Source: Lentibacillus amyloliquefaciens (GTDB lineage Bacteria > Bacillota > Bacilli > Bacillales > Amphibacillaceae). Taken from it: a stretch of DNA of 64,000 nt. The notes below the pieces were generated by a model. The model saw only the letters and a program-made list of their open reading frames with translations. It was not told the DNA's origin and did no database searches. The stretch covers positions 1,116,001 through 1,180,000 of the forward strand of contig NZ_CP013862.1 in the NCBI RefSeq assembly GCF_001307805.1, in the 5' to 3' direction. Below are positions 1-8,774 of the stretch, piece by piece. A program made the position numbers and the translations under genes. The stretch's first letter is position 1. Each line of letters opens with the position of its first letter.

Positions 1-360
1 CTGTCCCAGTGTCTGCACACGAATCGATTTGCCTTTTGCGTTTTTGGTTATTTCATCTTCAAAAAGGGTTTCAAATTGAGCGAGTTCCCCCTTTTTTGCC
101 AGCTCGACCGCATAAACAACATCCCGTTCGGTAAGATCCAGCCCTTTCCTTATAATGGACAATAATGTCATAAGGATTTTTTCAGCCAGGGCGATAGTCT
201 CGTTATCCCCTGAAACACTTACTTGTTCGCCTCTTGTGACAATTGAAACCTGAAGCAACTCTTCAATCTGCTTTAAGTATTTATCATTCGTACCAAATAA
301 AGCCAGAGCTTCGTTTGGACTTGTAAGCTGTAACTCGATTGTTTTCAAGTTATTCGGCAT
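1..360 (-). CDS. phoH: PhoH family ATPase, N-terminal part (runs off the window)
   Basis: This is the first 120 codons of a PhoH-like protein, reading out of the left edge. PhoH proteins are cytoplasmic P-loop ATPases, often linked to RNA metabolism. The visible part is the N-terminal substrate-side domain, with the family-typical start MPNNLKTIEL and a LFGTNDKYLK segment. The Walker motifs lie beyond the edge. The ATG at 358-360 has a clear AAGGAG ribosome binding site that lies inside the end of yqfD, so the two genes are translationally close. The same yqfC-yqfD-phoH order occurs in B. subtilis. Confidence 0.85.
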   Translation of the reverse strand, partial: MPNNLKTIELQLTSPNEALALFGTNDKYLKQIEELLQVSIVTRGEQVSVSGDNETIALAEKILMTLLSIIRKGLDLTERDVVYAVELAKKGELAQFETLFEDEITKNAKGKSIRVQTLGQ

Positions 361-362
361 AA

Positions 363-1589
363 TCAATCTCCTTGGTCCAGTGGTTCATGTTTGACTATAT
401 CCTCTTCAACAGCGATATATAAGATTAATTTAACTTTACCATTCTCTGTGGTTTCTTGCAAAATATTTTCGGAAGTTATGTCGGCTTCCGGGCCGAGCCT
501 TAGCTGAAGTTCACGCTTAGCTTGTTCGATGCCGATTTCAACAGCCTCCTGTCTCGTTCGATTTGTTTCATAATATGTCTTTTCACTGAGAATTGTCTCC
601 TTTAACGTTAGAGGAAGCTTCCATTTTAAAAAGTATAAGTCCTTCTCGTGACGTTCCCGGTGAATATCATTATAATCCGGACTGCCAAACCCCCATATCG
701 GAATTTCTATACTGCTGATTTTAAGATGATAATTTGTTTCAGACTCACCGGTTAATTGTTCATAATTAGCTTTCAAGGGTACGCTGACTTCAGTTTCATA
801 CCATGTTTTTGCAATGACCTCACCTTCTGCAGTGACCAACTCATATGAATCATTTTTGCTCTCGTCATCGTCATCTGTTTCTTCTTCATCAGAAAACTGA
901 AGTCTGCCTGAGACAAGAACATCCCCCTGGTTCACATAGTCATTTACATTAACTTGCGGAAGTCCTTTAGAGACATACATATTTTGGATAACACCTTTTT
1001 TGGCCGCTGTAAGATTTCTGGGACCATCCACTTCTTCTTCCTCGACAATCGACTTTTCGACGCCTTCCAGTATATAGCTTGTCCCTTTTTGCTGCACACC
1101 GACCCATAATAATTCTGGTATATCGCTAATTAAATTTTGCTGGATTTCACTTGGCGAATCAATTGATAATGACCATGCCCCCTGATGTATGCCGTATTCT
1201 GTCAGTTGATCTGAGATTTTCTCTTCAATTTCTTTTGGCACGCCTGTTACCTTTACTTCCCATATAATGTTTGACAGGAAAAAAACAAGCAGCACACTTA
1301 GTACAAGACCAATCAGAAATTCTTTTTTTCGGGTGAATTTCTTCATCAGAAACGGATAACCATGTTTATTCGTAAAAGAAAGCTTGTAATGTGTCCCTCG
1401 TTTGAGACGTCTTAAGCTGGCAACATCCTGCAATTTAATATTACCTGAACAGATCATTTCAGATTTTTTTTCGATATTCCAGATAATGATATTCTGTTCA
1501 ATGCACTTCTGGAAAAATAGCTCCGGTTTCACCCCTTTAACCTGAACGGTAACATATCCCGTAATCGACGTTCCTTGTGTATGTTTCAT
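363..1589 (-). CDS. yqfD: Sporulation protein YqfD (SpoIV-associated membrane protein)
   Basis: About 408 residues. YqfD is a mother-cell sporulation protein, required for normal spore formation in B. subtilis but of unresolved biochemistry. One membrane segment lies near residues 90-112 (LIGLVLSVLLVFFLSNIIW), and the rest is predicted to be external. An acidic stretch (EEETDDDDE) sits near residue 240. I start at MKHTQ because a GGGGGG ribosome binding site lies five bases before it, not at the ATG six codons upstream. The gene follows yqfC closely and its end carries the phoH ribosome binding site. Confidence 0.9.
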   Translation of the reverse strand: MKHTQGTSITGYVTVQVKGVKPELFFQKCIEQNIIIWNIEKKSEMICSGNIKLQDVASLRRLKRGTHYKLSFTNKHGYPFLMKKFTRKKEFLIGLVLSVLLVFFLSNIIWEVKVTGVPKEIEEKISDQLTEYGIHQGAWSLSIDSPSEIQQNLISDIPELLWVGVQQKGTSYILEGVEKSIVEEEEVDGPRNLTAAKKGVIQNMYVSKGLPQVNVNDYVNQGDVLVSGRLQFSDEEETDDDDESKNDSYELVTAEGEVIAKTWYETEVSVPLKANYEQLTGESETNYHLKISSIEIPIWGFGSPDYNDIHRERHEKDLYFLKWKLPLTLKETILSEKTYYETNRTRQEAVEIGIEQAKRELQLRLGPEADITSENILQETTENGKVKLILYIAVEEDIVKHEPLDQGD

Positions 1590-1612
1590 TTTTTCCCCCC
1601 TTAACATGACAT

Positions 1613-1894
1613 TTAATCCGGTATGAATTTGACCTCTTTTATATGTCCTTCCAGCAATATTTCCTCAGGCAGCATCATCTTCAGCACAAAGGAAGATCCT
1701 AAGATTTGTATATAGCCTTTGTTGGATTTAAGTTTCAGCTCTTTATCGGAGTACACACTTAATCCCTGATGATTCTCAATATAAACATGAAGCTGGCCAA
1801 TCATGGTAACTCTTGGTAATTCCATCATGACATCAGAAGGAAGTGAAAAACATTTCGATAGCCATGGTGCGATTCGCAGTTGCCACTTTTTCAC
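1613..1894 (-). CDS. yqfC: Sporulation protein YqfC
   Basis: 93 residues, the usual length for the YqfC/YabP-like sporulation family. The protein is small and beta-rich, with the family pattern LPRVTMIG...I.NHQGLSVYSDKELKLKSNKG. B. subtilis yqfC is made in the mother cell under sigma E and is needed for sporulation at an intermediate step. The start is GTG with an AGAGGGGG ribosome binding site eight bases upstream. It forms a two-gene unit with yqfD, separated from the genes upstream by a strong terminator. Confidence 0.9.
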   Translation of the reverse strand: MKKWQLRIAPWLSKCFSLPSDVMMELPRVTMIGQLHVYIENHQGLSVYSDKELKLKSNKGYIQILGSSFVLKMMLPEEILLEGHIKEVKFIPD

Positions 1895-1946
1895 TTACAC
1901 AGCCCCCTCTCACCATATCTTTATGAATTTAAAGACCGGATAAGAA

Positions 1947-1999
1947 CAAAAAAGAACCAACACCAGGCAGTCTTCCCACTCACCTGATATTGGTTCTTA
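1947..1999 (-). terminator. Rho-independent terminator after the nfeD-floA operon
   Basis: Read on the minus strand, an arm AAGAACCAATATCAGG pairs with CCTGGTGTTGGTTCTT across a 15-base loop, and a run of six T follows. It ends the nfeD-floA-unknown operon and isolates it from yqfC-yqfD. Confidence 0.8.
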
Positions 2000-2011
2000 A
2001 TTTTATTATTA

Positions 2012-2482
2012 TTATTTTTTGCGTTCGGCGATAATGCTCCGATATGGTTTAACAGCTCGCGGCTGTCCTAGAACTTCTGACATAATAACACCGTTAATCA
2101 TACCGGTCCGGGTCAGGTTATTTCTCATCTGCTTTTTTGCCCTTTTTCTTTCCAGAGAAAGGTCATTACCCGAATCTCTTGTGTTATGCCGCAAAATCGC
2201 ATCATGTCCCCGCTTTTCCGCTTGTTCCTTTCCAGCTGTATTCATTCGTTCAGCCAATTGTTTCCGTTGTTCTTGCTGCTGTTCTTCGATTGTGGCTGGA
2301 ACTTCTGCCGATTGCGGCAATTCTTCCTGTTGTGTCCACTCTCCAGTGTTTCCGCCGGTGGACGGTGACGGCCCTGGCTGATTATTTCGCCGGGGCGGCA
2401 CTTTTGTATCGGAATCCTTATTGTCTTTGAAAAACCCGGAAAGTGAGGCAATGATAGCCAGAATAATGAAGATTATCTCCAT
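2012..2482 (-). CDS. Unrecognised membrane-anchored protein, third gene of a sigma-W-type operon (yqfB position)
   Basis: 156 residues. I do not recognise a family. It begins with one hydrophobic segment (MEIIFIILAIIASLSGFF), then a low-complexity linker rich in Pro, Gln, Glu and Asn (residues 20-80). A basic, probably helical C-terminal half contains ERKRAKKQMRNNL and ends near LGQPRAVKPYRS. That layout suggests an N-terminally anchored protein with a cytosolic tail. It has an AGGAGG ribosome binding site, follows floA by 33 bases and is followed by a strong terminator, so it is the third gene of the nfeD-floA unit. In B. subtilis this slot holds yqfB, but I cannot confirm homology. Confidence 0.75.
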   Translation of the reverse strand: MEIIFIILAIIASLSGFFKDNKDSDTKVPPRRNNQPGPSPSTGGNTGEWTQQEELPQSAEVPATIEEQQQEQRKQLAERMNTAGKEQAEKRGHDAILRHNTRDSGNDLSLERKRAKKQMRNNLTRTGMINGVIMSEVLGQPRAVKPYRSIIAERKK

Positions 2483-2515
2483 TGTAACCCTCCTACTTGT
2501 TTACGAAATGAGGCG

Positions 2516-3520
2516 TTATTGGTTATTTTGGTCATCACCATTATCCTCATTGTCCTGAGTCAGCTTCCCGATTGTACCACGCATATCAGTGTCAGCATCA
2601 ATATTCTTGTAGTTCATGTAATCCATGACACCCAAGTTACCGGAACGCAGTGCTTCTGCCAGCGCAAGCGGAACGTCAGCTTCTGCTTCAACCACTTTTG
2701 CACGCATTTCTTCAACACGGGCAACCATTTCTTGTTCCTGAGCGACTGCCATAGCGCGTCTTTCTTCCGCTTTAGCTTGTGCAATATTTTTATCAGCTTC
2801 TGCTTGATCCGTTTGCAGAATAGCACCAATATTTTTGCCGATATCCACATCAGCAATATCAATCGAAAGAATTTCAAACGCTGTGCCTGAATCCAAACCT
2901 TTTCCTAAGACGTTGTGGGAAATGGAATCAGGATTTTCCAAAACTTTCGTGTGAGCTTCTGAACTACCAATTGTACTGACAACGCCTTCACCGACACGAG
3001 CTATTACTGTCTCTTCTCCGGCTCCCCCGACAAGACGGTCGATATTTGCACGAACAGTAATCCGCGCTTTAGCCTTCACTTCAATACCATCCATTGCAAT
3101 ACCGGCGATGAAAGGTGTTTCGATTACTTTTGGATTAACACTCATTCCAACAGCATCCAATACATCACGGCCGGCAAGGTCGATGGCAGCCGTTCGTTCA
3201 AATGACAGCTCAATATTAGCACGGTGGGCGGCGATCAGCGCGTTGACCACTCTATCAACATTTCCTCCTGCAAGGTAATGGCTTTCCAGCTGATTCGTTG
3301 TAACGCTCAAACCTGCTTTGTGTGCTTTGATCAGCGGATTAATAACTCTTGCTGGTACAACCCGGCGCAAACGCATCCCGACAAGTGTGAAAATGCCAAC
3401 TTTAACGCCCGCTGCCAAGGCACTAATCCACAGCATTACTGGAATAAATGTAAATAATACTGCCAGAACAATTATAATGACTGCGATAATGATTATCGGC
3501 ATCAACTGTTCCAAAGTCAT
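2516..3520 (-). CDS. floA: Flotillin-like protein FloA
   Basis: 334 residues, close to the usual FloA length of about 330. FloA is a membrane scaffold that organises functional membrane microdomains. A hydrophobic hairpin occupies residues 1-50 ([22 protein letters not shown]), followed by the SPFH-type domain with the family sequence RARINVRAN-like [19 protein letters not shown]. An Ala/Glu-rich coiled segment ([20 protein letters not shown]) follows. It lies 27 bases downstream of the NfeD protease gene, the standard partner in bacteria, under a shared sigma-W-like promoter. Confidence 0.95.
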   Translation of the reverse strand: MTLEQLMPIIIIAVIIIVLAVLFTFIPVMLWISALAAGVKVGIFTLVGMRLRRVVPARVINPLIKAHKAGLSVTTNQLESHYLAGGNVDRVVNALIAAHRANIELSFERTAAIDLAGRDVLDAVGMSVNPKVIETPFIAGIAMDGIEVKAKARITVRANIDRLVGGAGEETVIARVGEGVVSTIGSSEAHTKVLENPDSISHNVLGKGLDSGTAFEILSIDIADVDIGKNIGAILQTDQAEADKNIAQAKAEERRAMAVAQEQEMVARVEEMRAKVVEAEADVPLALAEALRSGNLGVMDYMNYKNIDADTDMRGTIGKLTQDNEDNGDDQNNQ

Positions 3521-3547
3521 ATGAATTCCTCCCTGTTATTGATTGAT

Positions 3548-4882
3548 TTAAATTTCCCTTACGACTATGCGAACACCTTCTACTTTAACGATTTTTACCA
3601 ATTTATCTTTTTCTATGAAACCTCCCTCTGTTACAACATCCAGTCGTTCACTGCCGAATAAGGCACTGCCTGAAGGGCGCAGCGGCGTCATTGTTTTGCC
3701 TTCCAAGCCGATTAATTCCAGGCGGTTTTCCTGCGAGACATAACCCAACTCAGATGACGTTTGGTCTGTTAACACCATACGCCTGAAGACGCTTCTGCCC
3801 CCACCCATCGTTTTGAACAGCACAAAAGCAGCAATAATCATCACAAGAACTGCTATACTAATGCTCATAGCCATATGCCCTATATCCTGGCCGGACATAA
3901 TAAGTGATCCGATAATAGCCGCAACACCTATTAAACCTGCAATTCCGCCCGGCAGAAAGAATTCTGCCACGATTAAACCAATACCCAGTAGTAGTAATAT
4001 GATTGCTTCCATTCCGGCAAGTCCTGCAACTACATGGCCGTAGAAGAAAAGTATGAGACTTATGCCTCCTATTATACCAGGGAGACCAAAACCTGGCGAA
4101 AACAATTCCATCATGATACCAAGACTAGCAAGGGAGAGAAGTATCGGCACCACGACCGGATTTGTAATGAAGCGGGCTATATGCTCGGAGATTGTTAACT
4201 CAGCTTCAGTGACGGTTGCATCCTCTAACCCCAATTCTGCTAAAAGTGCTTGGCGGCTTTCAACTGTACCATTGGAATAGCCGACTTCTTCGGCCGAACT
4301 TGGTCCCAGCGTTAAATACTCACCTTCACCAGCTGCATATTCCGGCATATCAATACTCGGATCTGCCATAGCAGCAGCATATTGCGGGTCTCTTCCTTTT
4401 GATTCGGCTGCGCTTTTCATCGCAGACAGCCATGCTGATTGCGCTTTTTCATCGGCAGCTGTACCGTCTTGATTGATAACACCGCTTGCTCCCATTGTCG
4501 CTTGGGGTTTCATGTAAATATTATCGGTATTTAATGCCATATAAGATCCTGCTGACAGTGCCCGATTTACAATGAATGAGGTTGTTTCGGTCTCCAACCC
4601 TTGAAACAACTCACCGATTTGTTCGGCGGCTGCCACAGCACCGCCCGGGGTATCTATTTCAAATATAATGTGATCAGCATTTTTAGCCTCAGCTTCTTCG
4701 GCAGTTCGGGTTAGAAATGCCTCAAGTCCCTTCTCCACTTCATTTTCAATCGGTATCACATAGACGAGTTGTTCGCTGCCATTTTCATTAGCATGAACAG
4801 AAGAAACCGCAGTGATCATTGTCAGTGTGACAGCAAATACAAGACCAATAAGACCAAGACGTCTGCATCTGTCAGCGTTCAA
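3548..4882 (-). CDS. yqeZ: NfeD-family membrane protease (ClpP-class domain plus NfeD domain), YqeZ
   Basis: 444 residues, the long NfeD1b form. A signal peptide (residues 1-31, ending SSVHA) is followed by a ClpP/SppA-type serine protease domain. That domain has a substrate-side FEIDTPGG motif, a probable nucleophile Ser in NRALSAGSYMAL and a conserved Lys in KPQATMGASG. Four to five membrane segments come next, then a C-terminal OB-fold NfeD domain (GKTMTPLRPSG...). The start is TTG with a GGGGGG ribosome binding site six bases upstream. The family is known to partner stomatin/flotillin proteins, here floA. The B. subtilis operon is induced by envelope stress through sigma W. Confidence 0.93.
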   Translation of the reverse strand: MNADRCRRLGLIGLVFAVTLTMITAVSSVHANENGSEQLVYVIPIENEVEKGLEAFLTRTAEEAEAKNADHIIFEIDTPGGAVAAAEQIGELFQGLETETTSFIVNRALSAGSYMALNTDNIYMKPQATMGASGVINQDGTAADEKAQSAWLSAMKSAAESKGRDPQYAAAMADPSIDMPEYAAGEGEYLTLGPSSAEEVGYSNGTVESRQALLAELGLEDATVTEAELTISEHIARFITNPVVVPILLSLASLGIMMELFSPGFGLPGIIGGISLILFFYGHVVAGLAGMEAIILLLLGIGLIVAEFFLPGGIAGLIGVAAIIGSLIMSGQDIGHMAMSISIAVLVMIIAAFVLFKTMGGGRSVFRRMVLTDQTSSELGYVSQENRLELIGLEGKTMTPLRPSGSALFGSERLDVVTEGGFIEKDKLVKIVKVEGVRIVVREI

Positions 4883-4918
4883 ACTGCACCCCCCTTTCCG
4901 AAATCCGGTAATTAATTT

Positions 4919-4945
4919 TACGTATGTACATTATAAAAGGTTTCA
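4919..4945 (-). promoter_or_regulatory. Sigma-W-type promoter of nfeD-floA
   Basis: On the minus strand TGAAAC (4945-4940) is followed after 17 bases by CGTA (4922-4919). This matches the sigma-W consensus TGAAAC-N16/17-CGTA, 37 bases before the nfeD start. The homologous B. subtilis operon is a classic sigma-W target. The assignment comes from the motif and the context. Confidence 0.75.
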
Positions 4946-5018
4946 TTTTGTTATATAAATCGTAACATACCAAGCAAAAAGATGATAATTCTCTATTTGG
5001 GCATCACTAATCAGGTCA

Positions 5019-5054
5019 ATTTAAAAGGCCTTGCCGAAATGACAAGACCTTTAA
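5019..5054 (-). terminator. Terminator after rpsU-yqeY
   Basis: On the minus strand AAAGGTCTTG pairs with CAAGGCCTTT (ten pairs, one G-T) across a nine-base loop, then TTTTAAATT. It begins three bases after the yqeY stop. Confidence 0.75.
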
Positions 5055-5056
5055 AT

Positions 5057-5503
5057 CTAGCTTAAATGTTTTTGGACCAATTTATTAATCCGGGCACCAT
5101 CAGCTTTCCCTTTGACTTTGGGCATAATAGTGCTCATAACTTTGCCCATATCCTGTTTGGAAGATGCATTTACTTCTCTGATGGTGGCCTTAACCACCTG
5201 CTCCAGCTCTTCATCTGTAAGCTGCCGGGGCATATATGACTCAATAATATCAATTTCGGTTTCAAGCTTATCAACAAGGTCATCACGACCAGCTTCTTTA
5301 AACTCTTGGAGGGAATCTTTCCTTTGCTTCAATTCTTTTGATAGTACAGTTAATTCCTCGTCTTCCGAAAGATTTTTATTGCCAAGTTTTATGGACTCAT
5401 TTTGCATTGAAGCTTTTACCATGCGTATGACAGCAAGTCTATCTTTTTCTTTGTTTTTCATAGCTTGCTTCATATCCCGGTTAAGCTGTTCAACTAATGC
5501 CAT
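5057..5503 (-). CDS. yqeY: GatB/YqeY domain protein
   Basis: 148 residues, typical for YqeY. It is a free-standing version of the helical tail domain of GatB (tRNA amidotransferase), and a tRNA-related role is usually inferred. The family pattern MNEKI-like [22 protein letters not shown] and the C-terminal [14 protein letters not shown] are present. It lies 14 bases downstream of rpsU and is followed directly by a terminator, so it is the last gene of the rpsU transcript, as in B. subtilis. Confidence 0.92.
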   Translation of the reverse strand: MALVEQLNRDMKQAMKNKEKDRLAVIRMVKASMQNESIKLGNKNLSEDEELTVLSKELKQRKDSLQEFKEAGRDDLVDKLETEIDIIESYMPRQLTDEELEQVVKATIREVNASSKQDMGKVMSTIMPKVKGKADGARINKLVQKHLS

Positions 5504-5517
5504 TTACTTGCACCTTC

Positions 5518-5691
5518 TTACTTGCGTTTTCTGGCAGCTTCAGACTTTTTCTTGCGCCGTTCGCTTGGTTTTTCATAATGTTCACGTTTGCGGTATTCCT
5601 GCAAAGTTCCATTCTTGGATACGTTACGTTTAAAGCGACGAAGAGCATCTTCAAGAGACTCGTTTTTACGAACGCGAGTTGAATTTGACAT
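5518..5691 (-). CDS. rpsU: 30S ribosomal protein bS21
   Basis: 57 residues, very basic, a complete bS21. It contains the family pattern [12 protein letters not shown] near the start and a Lys/Arg-rich tail ([17 protein letters not shown]). bS21 sits near the anti-Shine-Dalgarno end of 16S rRNA and helps initiation. The start is the ATG of MSNSTRV with a GGAGGGAAATTAGC leader. The longer open frame upstream is ignored because it crosses the promoter. Confidence 0.97.
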   Translation of the reverse strand: MSNSTRVRKNESLEDALRRFKRNVSKNGTLQEYRKREHYEKPSERRKKKSEAARKRK

Positions 5692-5776
5692 GCTAATTTC
5701 CCTCCCTCCGAAGCACAAAACAATAAATAAGAGCAAAGACATGTATAAGTAATATAAATATGACATGTCTGTTGTT

Positions 5777-5805
5777 ATTATAGTACAACCGTCATAACGG
5801 GTCAA
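5777..5805 (-). promoter_or_regulatory. Sigma-A promoter of rpsU
   Basis: On the minus strand TTGACC (5805-5800), a 17-base spacer and TATAAT (5782-5777) lie about 85 bases upstream of rpsU. Confidence 0.8.
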
Positions 5806-5842
5806 CTTAAATATTAGTAATATGACAAATTTTAGTTATCTA

Positions 5843-6514
5843 TTAATAATCAGTGTTGCCTGTGTTACCTGCGATAATATCCACACCAGCGCTTGCACCA
5901 ATTCGAGTTGCACCGGCTTCAATCATCTCATTCGTTGACTTCAGATCACGGATACCGCCGGATGCCTTCACACCCATATCACTGCCAACTGTTTCACGCA
6001 TTAATTTGATATCTTCCACAGCAGCACCACCGCCTGAAAAGCCTGTGGATGTTTTGACGAAATCTGCTCCTGCTGCTTTTGCCAGCTGGCAGGCGCGAAC
6101 TTTTTCATCCTGATTCAGCAAGGATGTTTCAATAATCACTTTTGTCAGCGCACGGCCCTTGGCAGCATCAACAACTGCTTTGATATCATCTTGTACATTT
6201 TTGTCATTGCCTGATTTCAACTCACCGACATTGATGACCATATCTGCTTCTGTCGCACCGTCTTTAATGGCTTGTTCAGTCTCGAAAACTTTAGCCTCTG
6301 TAGACATAGCACCCAATGGGAAGCCAATTACGGTACATACTTTTACCTCAGTATCTTTCAGGTTCTCATAACAATACGGTACCCAGTATGAGTTGACACA
6401 GACCGAAGCGAACTTATTTTCACGAGCTTCATTAATAATCTCGGTTATTTTTTCTTTCGTTGTATCTGGTTTCAATTGCGTATGGTCAATATATTTTGCC
6501 AGTTCTTGACTCAT
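5843..6514 (-). CDS. deoC: Deoxyribose-phosphate aldolase
   Basis: 223 residues, normal length. It cleaves 2-deoxyribose 5-phosphate into glyceraldehyde 3-phosphate and acetaldehyde in nucleoside salvage. It is a TIM-barrel class I aldolase. The Schiff-base lysine is visible in [11 protein letters not shown], and the second active-site lysine in [10 protein letters not shown]. An AGGAGG ribosome binding site precedes the ATG. It stands between mtaB and rpsU, with a terminator upstream and no obvious partner deo genes, so it is probably transcribed alone. Confidence 0.96.
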   Translation of the reverse strand: MSQELAKYIDHTQLKPDTTKEKITEIINEARENKFASVCVNSYWVPYCYENLKDTEVKVCTVIGFPLGAMSTEAKVFETEQAIKDGATEADMVINVGELKSGNDKNVQDDIKAVVDAAKGRALTKVIIETSLLNQDEKVRACQLAKAAGADFVKTSTGFSGGGAAVEDIKLMRETVGSDMGVKASGGIRDLKSTNEMIEAGATRIGASAGVDIIAGNTGNTDY

Positions 6515-6635
6515 TTTATTTTCCTCCTAAGTTTAGTTGTTCGTACCTCTTGTGCCATCATAGCATGTCTTCATCATAAATTCATCCGTTAAAATAAGAT
6601 CTGGCCATAATGAGATTTTCAAACAACAAAGAGAG

Positions 6636-6663
6636 CGAAAATTCCCGGGCTGAGCCGGGAATT
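6636..6663 (-). terminator. Terminator of the dnaK/mtaB operon
   Basis: AATTCCCGG pairs with CCGGGAATT on the minus strand, followed by TTTTCGCT. The first arm overlaps the mtaB stop codon. Confidence 0.75.
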
Positions 6664-8013
6664 AGGATGATATCTCGACCTTCTCGTCTGGCGCATTGTC
6701 CATGGCACGTACAAAGGTCGCTTTATTATAAGGATAACCGGATTGATTTATTTTCACACGTACGATTTGACCGATTAAGTCTTGCGAACCGTTGAACCGC
6801 ACTTTCAAGTAATTGTCTGTATATCCTTGAAGCATGTTTGTATCAGCATCTTTAACATGTTCCTCAGGTATGACTTCCAGGACTTCATCTTCATACTCCG
6901 AAGCATACGCCTTAGCCAGCTGGTCTGACAGTTCGATCATGCGATTAACGCGCTCGTGTTTAACCTCGTTTTCAACTTGTTCGTTCATGCGGGCAGCTGG
7001 CGTGCCTGTCCGTCTGGAGAATGGGAATACATGAAGCTCAGAGTATCCGACCTCTTTTACAAAATTATACGTTTCCATAAATTCTTCTTCAGTTTCACCC
7101 GGAAAACCAACAATCACATCCGATGTAATGGCAAGTCCAGGCAATGCTTGGCGAATTTTATCCACTTTTTGTTTATAGTACGCTGCAGAATATTTTCGGC
7201 GCATGCGCTGCAGTACACTGTCCGAACCTGCCTGCAGCGGAATATGCAAATGGCGTACGATTTTTTTAGACTTATCAAGCACATCAATAACTTCATCCGT
7301 AATCTGACTGGCTTCAATTGATGAAATGCGAATTCGTTTCAATCCTTTAACTTCTGTCTCCAGCTGCTGGAGCAATTTGGCAAAATTATAGTCTTTCATG
7401 TCTTCCCCGTAACCTGCCGTATGAATTCCGGTCAGTACAATCTCTTTATAGCCGGCATCCACCAGATTTTGGGCTTGTTTAATGACATTTTCCGGATCTC
7501 TCGAACGCAGAAGGCCTCTGGACCATGGAATTATACAAAATGTGCAGAAATTATTGCACCCTTCCTGAATTTTCAATGATGCACGTGTCCGGTCGGTAAA
7601 TTCAGGAACGTCCATCTCTTCAAATACGCGGTTTTTCATGATATTTGATACACCATTAACCGGTTCACGCGTCTGTTGATGTTCTTCAATGTAGTCAATC
7701 ATTTTTTTCCTGTTCTGGGTTCCCACAATGACATCAACACCGTCGATCTCCATGATTTCGCCGGGTGATGTCTGCGCGTAGCAGCCTGTCACGCAAATGA
7801 CAGCATCAGGGTTTTTACGGACAGCACGGCGGATGACTGTCTGCTTTTCTTATCACCGGTGTTGGTTACTGTACACGTATTAATAACATATACATCAGAC
7901 TGACGGTCAAAATCCACTCGTTCATAACCATTGTCTTTAAATATATTCCAAATTCCTTCCGTTTCGTAATGATTCACTTTACAGCCTAAGGTATGAAAAG
8001 CTACTGTTGGCAT
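6662..8013 (-). pseudogene. mtaB: tRNA (N6-threonylcarbamoyladenosine-37-C2)-methylthiotransferase MtaB, split by a one-base frameshift
   Basis: MtaB is a radical-SAM enzyme that turns t6A37 into ms2t6A37 in ANN-decoding tRNAs. The N-terminal methylthiotransferase domain starts at 8013 (TLGCKVNHYETE, NTCTVTNTGD). The reading frame breaks at about 7840, after DKKSRQ. Adding one G between CAG and TC restores the expected VIRRAVRKNPDAV and joins the second open frame. That frame holds the third cluster cysteine (TGCYAQ), the radical-SAM motif CNNFCTFC and a C-terminal TRAM domain. Both halves are well conserved and no other damage is visible. The defect could therefore be a recent mutation or a sequencing error. 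It is the last gene of the hrcA-dnaK operon. Confidence 0.9.
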
Positions 8014-8016
8014 TAC

Positions 8017-8772
8017 CTAACACCCCAATTCTTCAAATTGATAAGAGATACTTGCCAATGCGTACATCGCGGCAGTTTCAGTACGCAAAATGCGCGGCCC
8101 CAGTCTCACTGGCAAGAAATCATTCTGCTTTAGCAAATCTGCTTCCTGAGGCGAAAATCCGCCTTCCGGGCCAATGACTATCAGTACGCGGTCGTCCGGT
8201 GCCATGTTGTTGACAATTTTGCCAAATGACTGGAATTTTTCAGTTTTTGCTTCTTCTTCGTAGGCGAACAGCTTGAACTCATATGAATCGCTTTCATTTA
8301 CCAATCCATTCAAGACAGTGAGCGGCTGAATATGCGGGATTTTATTGCGATGACTTTGTTCGCTTGCTTCTTTTGCAATTTTTCTATACCGGTTCATTTT
8401 CTTTTCCATTTTTTTATCGTCCCAGGAGACAACTGAGCGATCTGTCTGAACAGGGATGAATGCATACGCTCCGAGTTCTGTTCCTTTTTTAAGTACTAAA
8501 TCCATTTTATCACTTTTTGGCAAGCCTTGAGCGATGGTTATTTCTAGTGGTAATTCAGCTGTTTCATCAAGCCATTCACTGATGACAGCACGAACATGAT
8601 CACCTGTGATTTCCGATATGTCACAAATTGCCGCTTGACCACGTGGATGGTTGCATATAATTTTATCATCCGGTTGTGAACGCATGACACGGCTGATATG
8701 ATGTGCATCATCATTTGCTATGGTCACTTCATCTTCTTCCCAGTTTTCTTCCGGAATAAAATACCGCTGCAA
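8017..8772 (-). CDS. rsmE: 16S rRNA (uracil-1498-N3)-methyltransferase RsmE
   Basis: 251 residues, normal length. RsmE is a SPOUT-class methyltransferase that modifies U1498 of 16S rRNA after 30S assembly. An N-terminal PUA-like domain (YFIPEENW...HHISRVMR) is followed by the knotted SPOUT domain with the SAM-binding GPEGGFS loop and the late motif RLGPRILRTETA. It lies two bases after prmA and three before mtaB, in the order known from B. subtilis (yqeT-yqeU-yqeV). Confidence 0.95.
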   Translation of the reverse strand: MQRYFIPEENWEEDEVTIANDDAHHISRVMRSQPDDKIICNHPRGQAAICDISEITGDHVRAVISEWLDETAELPLEITIAQGLPKSDKMDLVLKKGTELGAYAFIPVQTDRSVVSWDDKKMEKKMNRYRKIAKEASEQSHRNKIPHIQPLTVLNGLVNESDSYEFKLFAYEEEAKTEKFQSFGKIVNNMAPDDRVLIVIGPEGGFSPQEADLLKQNDFLPVRLGPRILRTETAAMYALASISYQFEELGC

Positions 8773-8774
8773 AT

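Noticed and set aside
2019..2430. Plus-strand frames of 97-120 codons antisense to the yqfB-position gene
   Set aside because: Cysteine-rich, no ribosome binding sites, fully overlapped by a gene with a good start, operon context and terminator.
7830..7850. Programmed ribosomal frameshifting in mtaB
   Set aside because: There is no slippery heptamer, stimulatory Shine-Dalgarno-like site or downstream structure that I can see, and the family does not use frameshifting.
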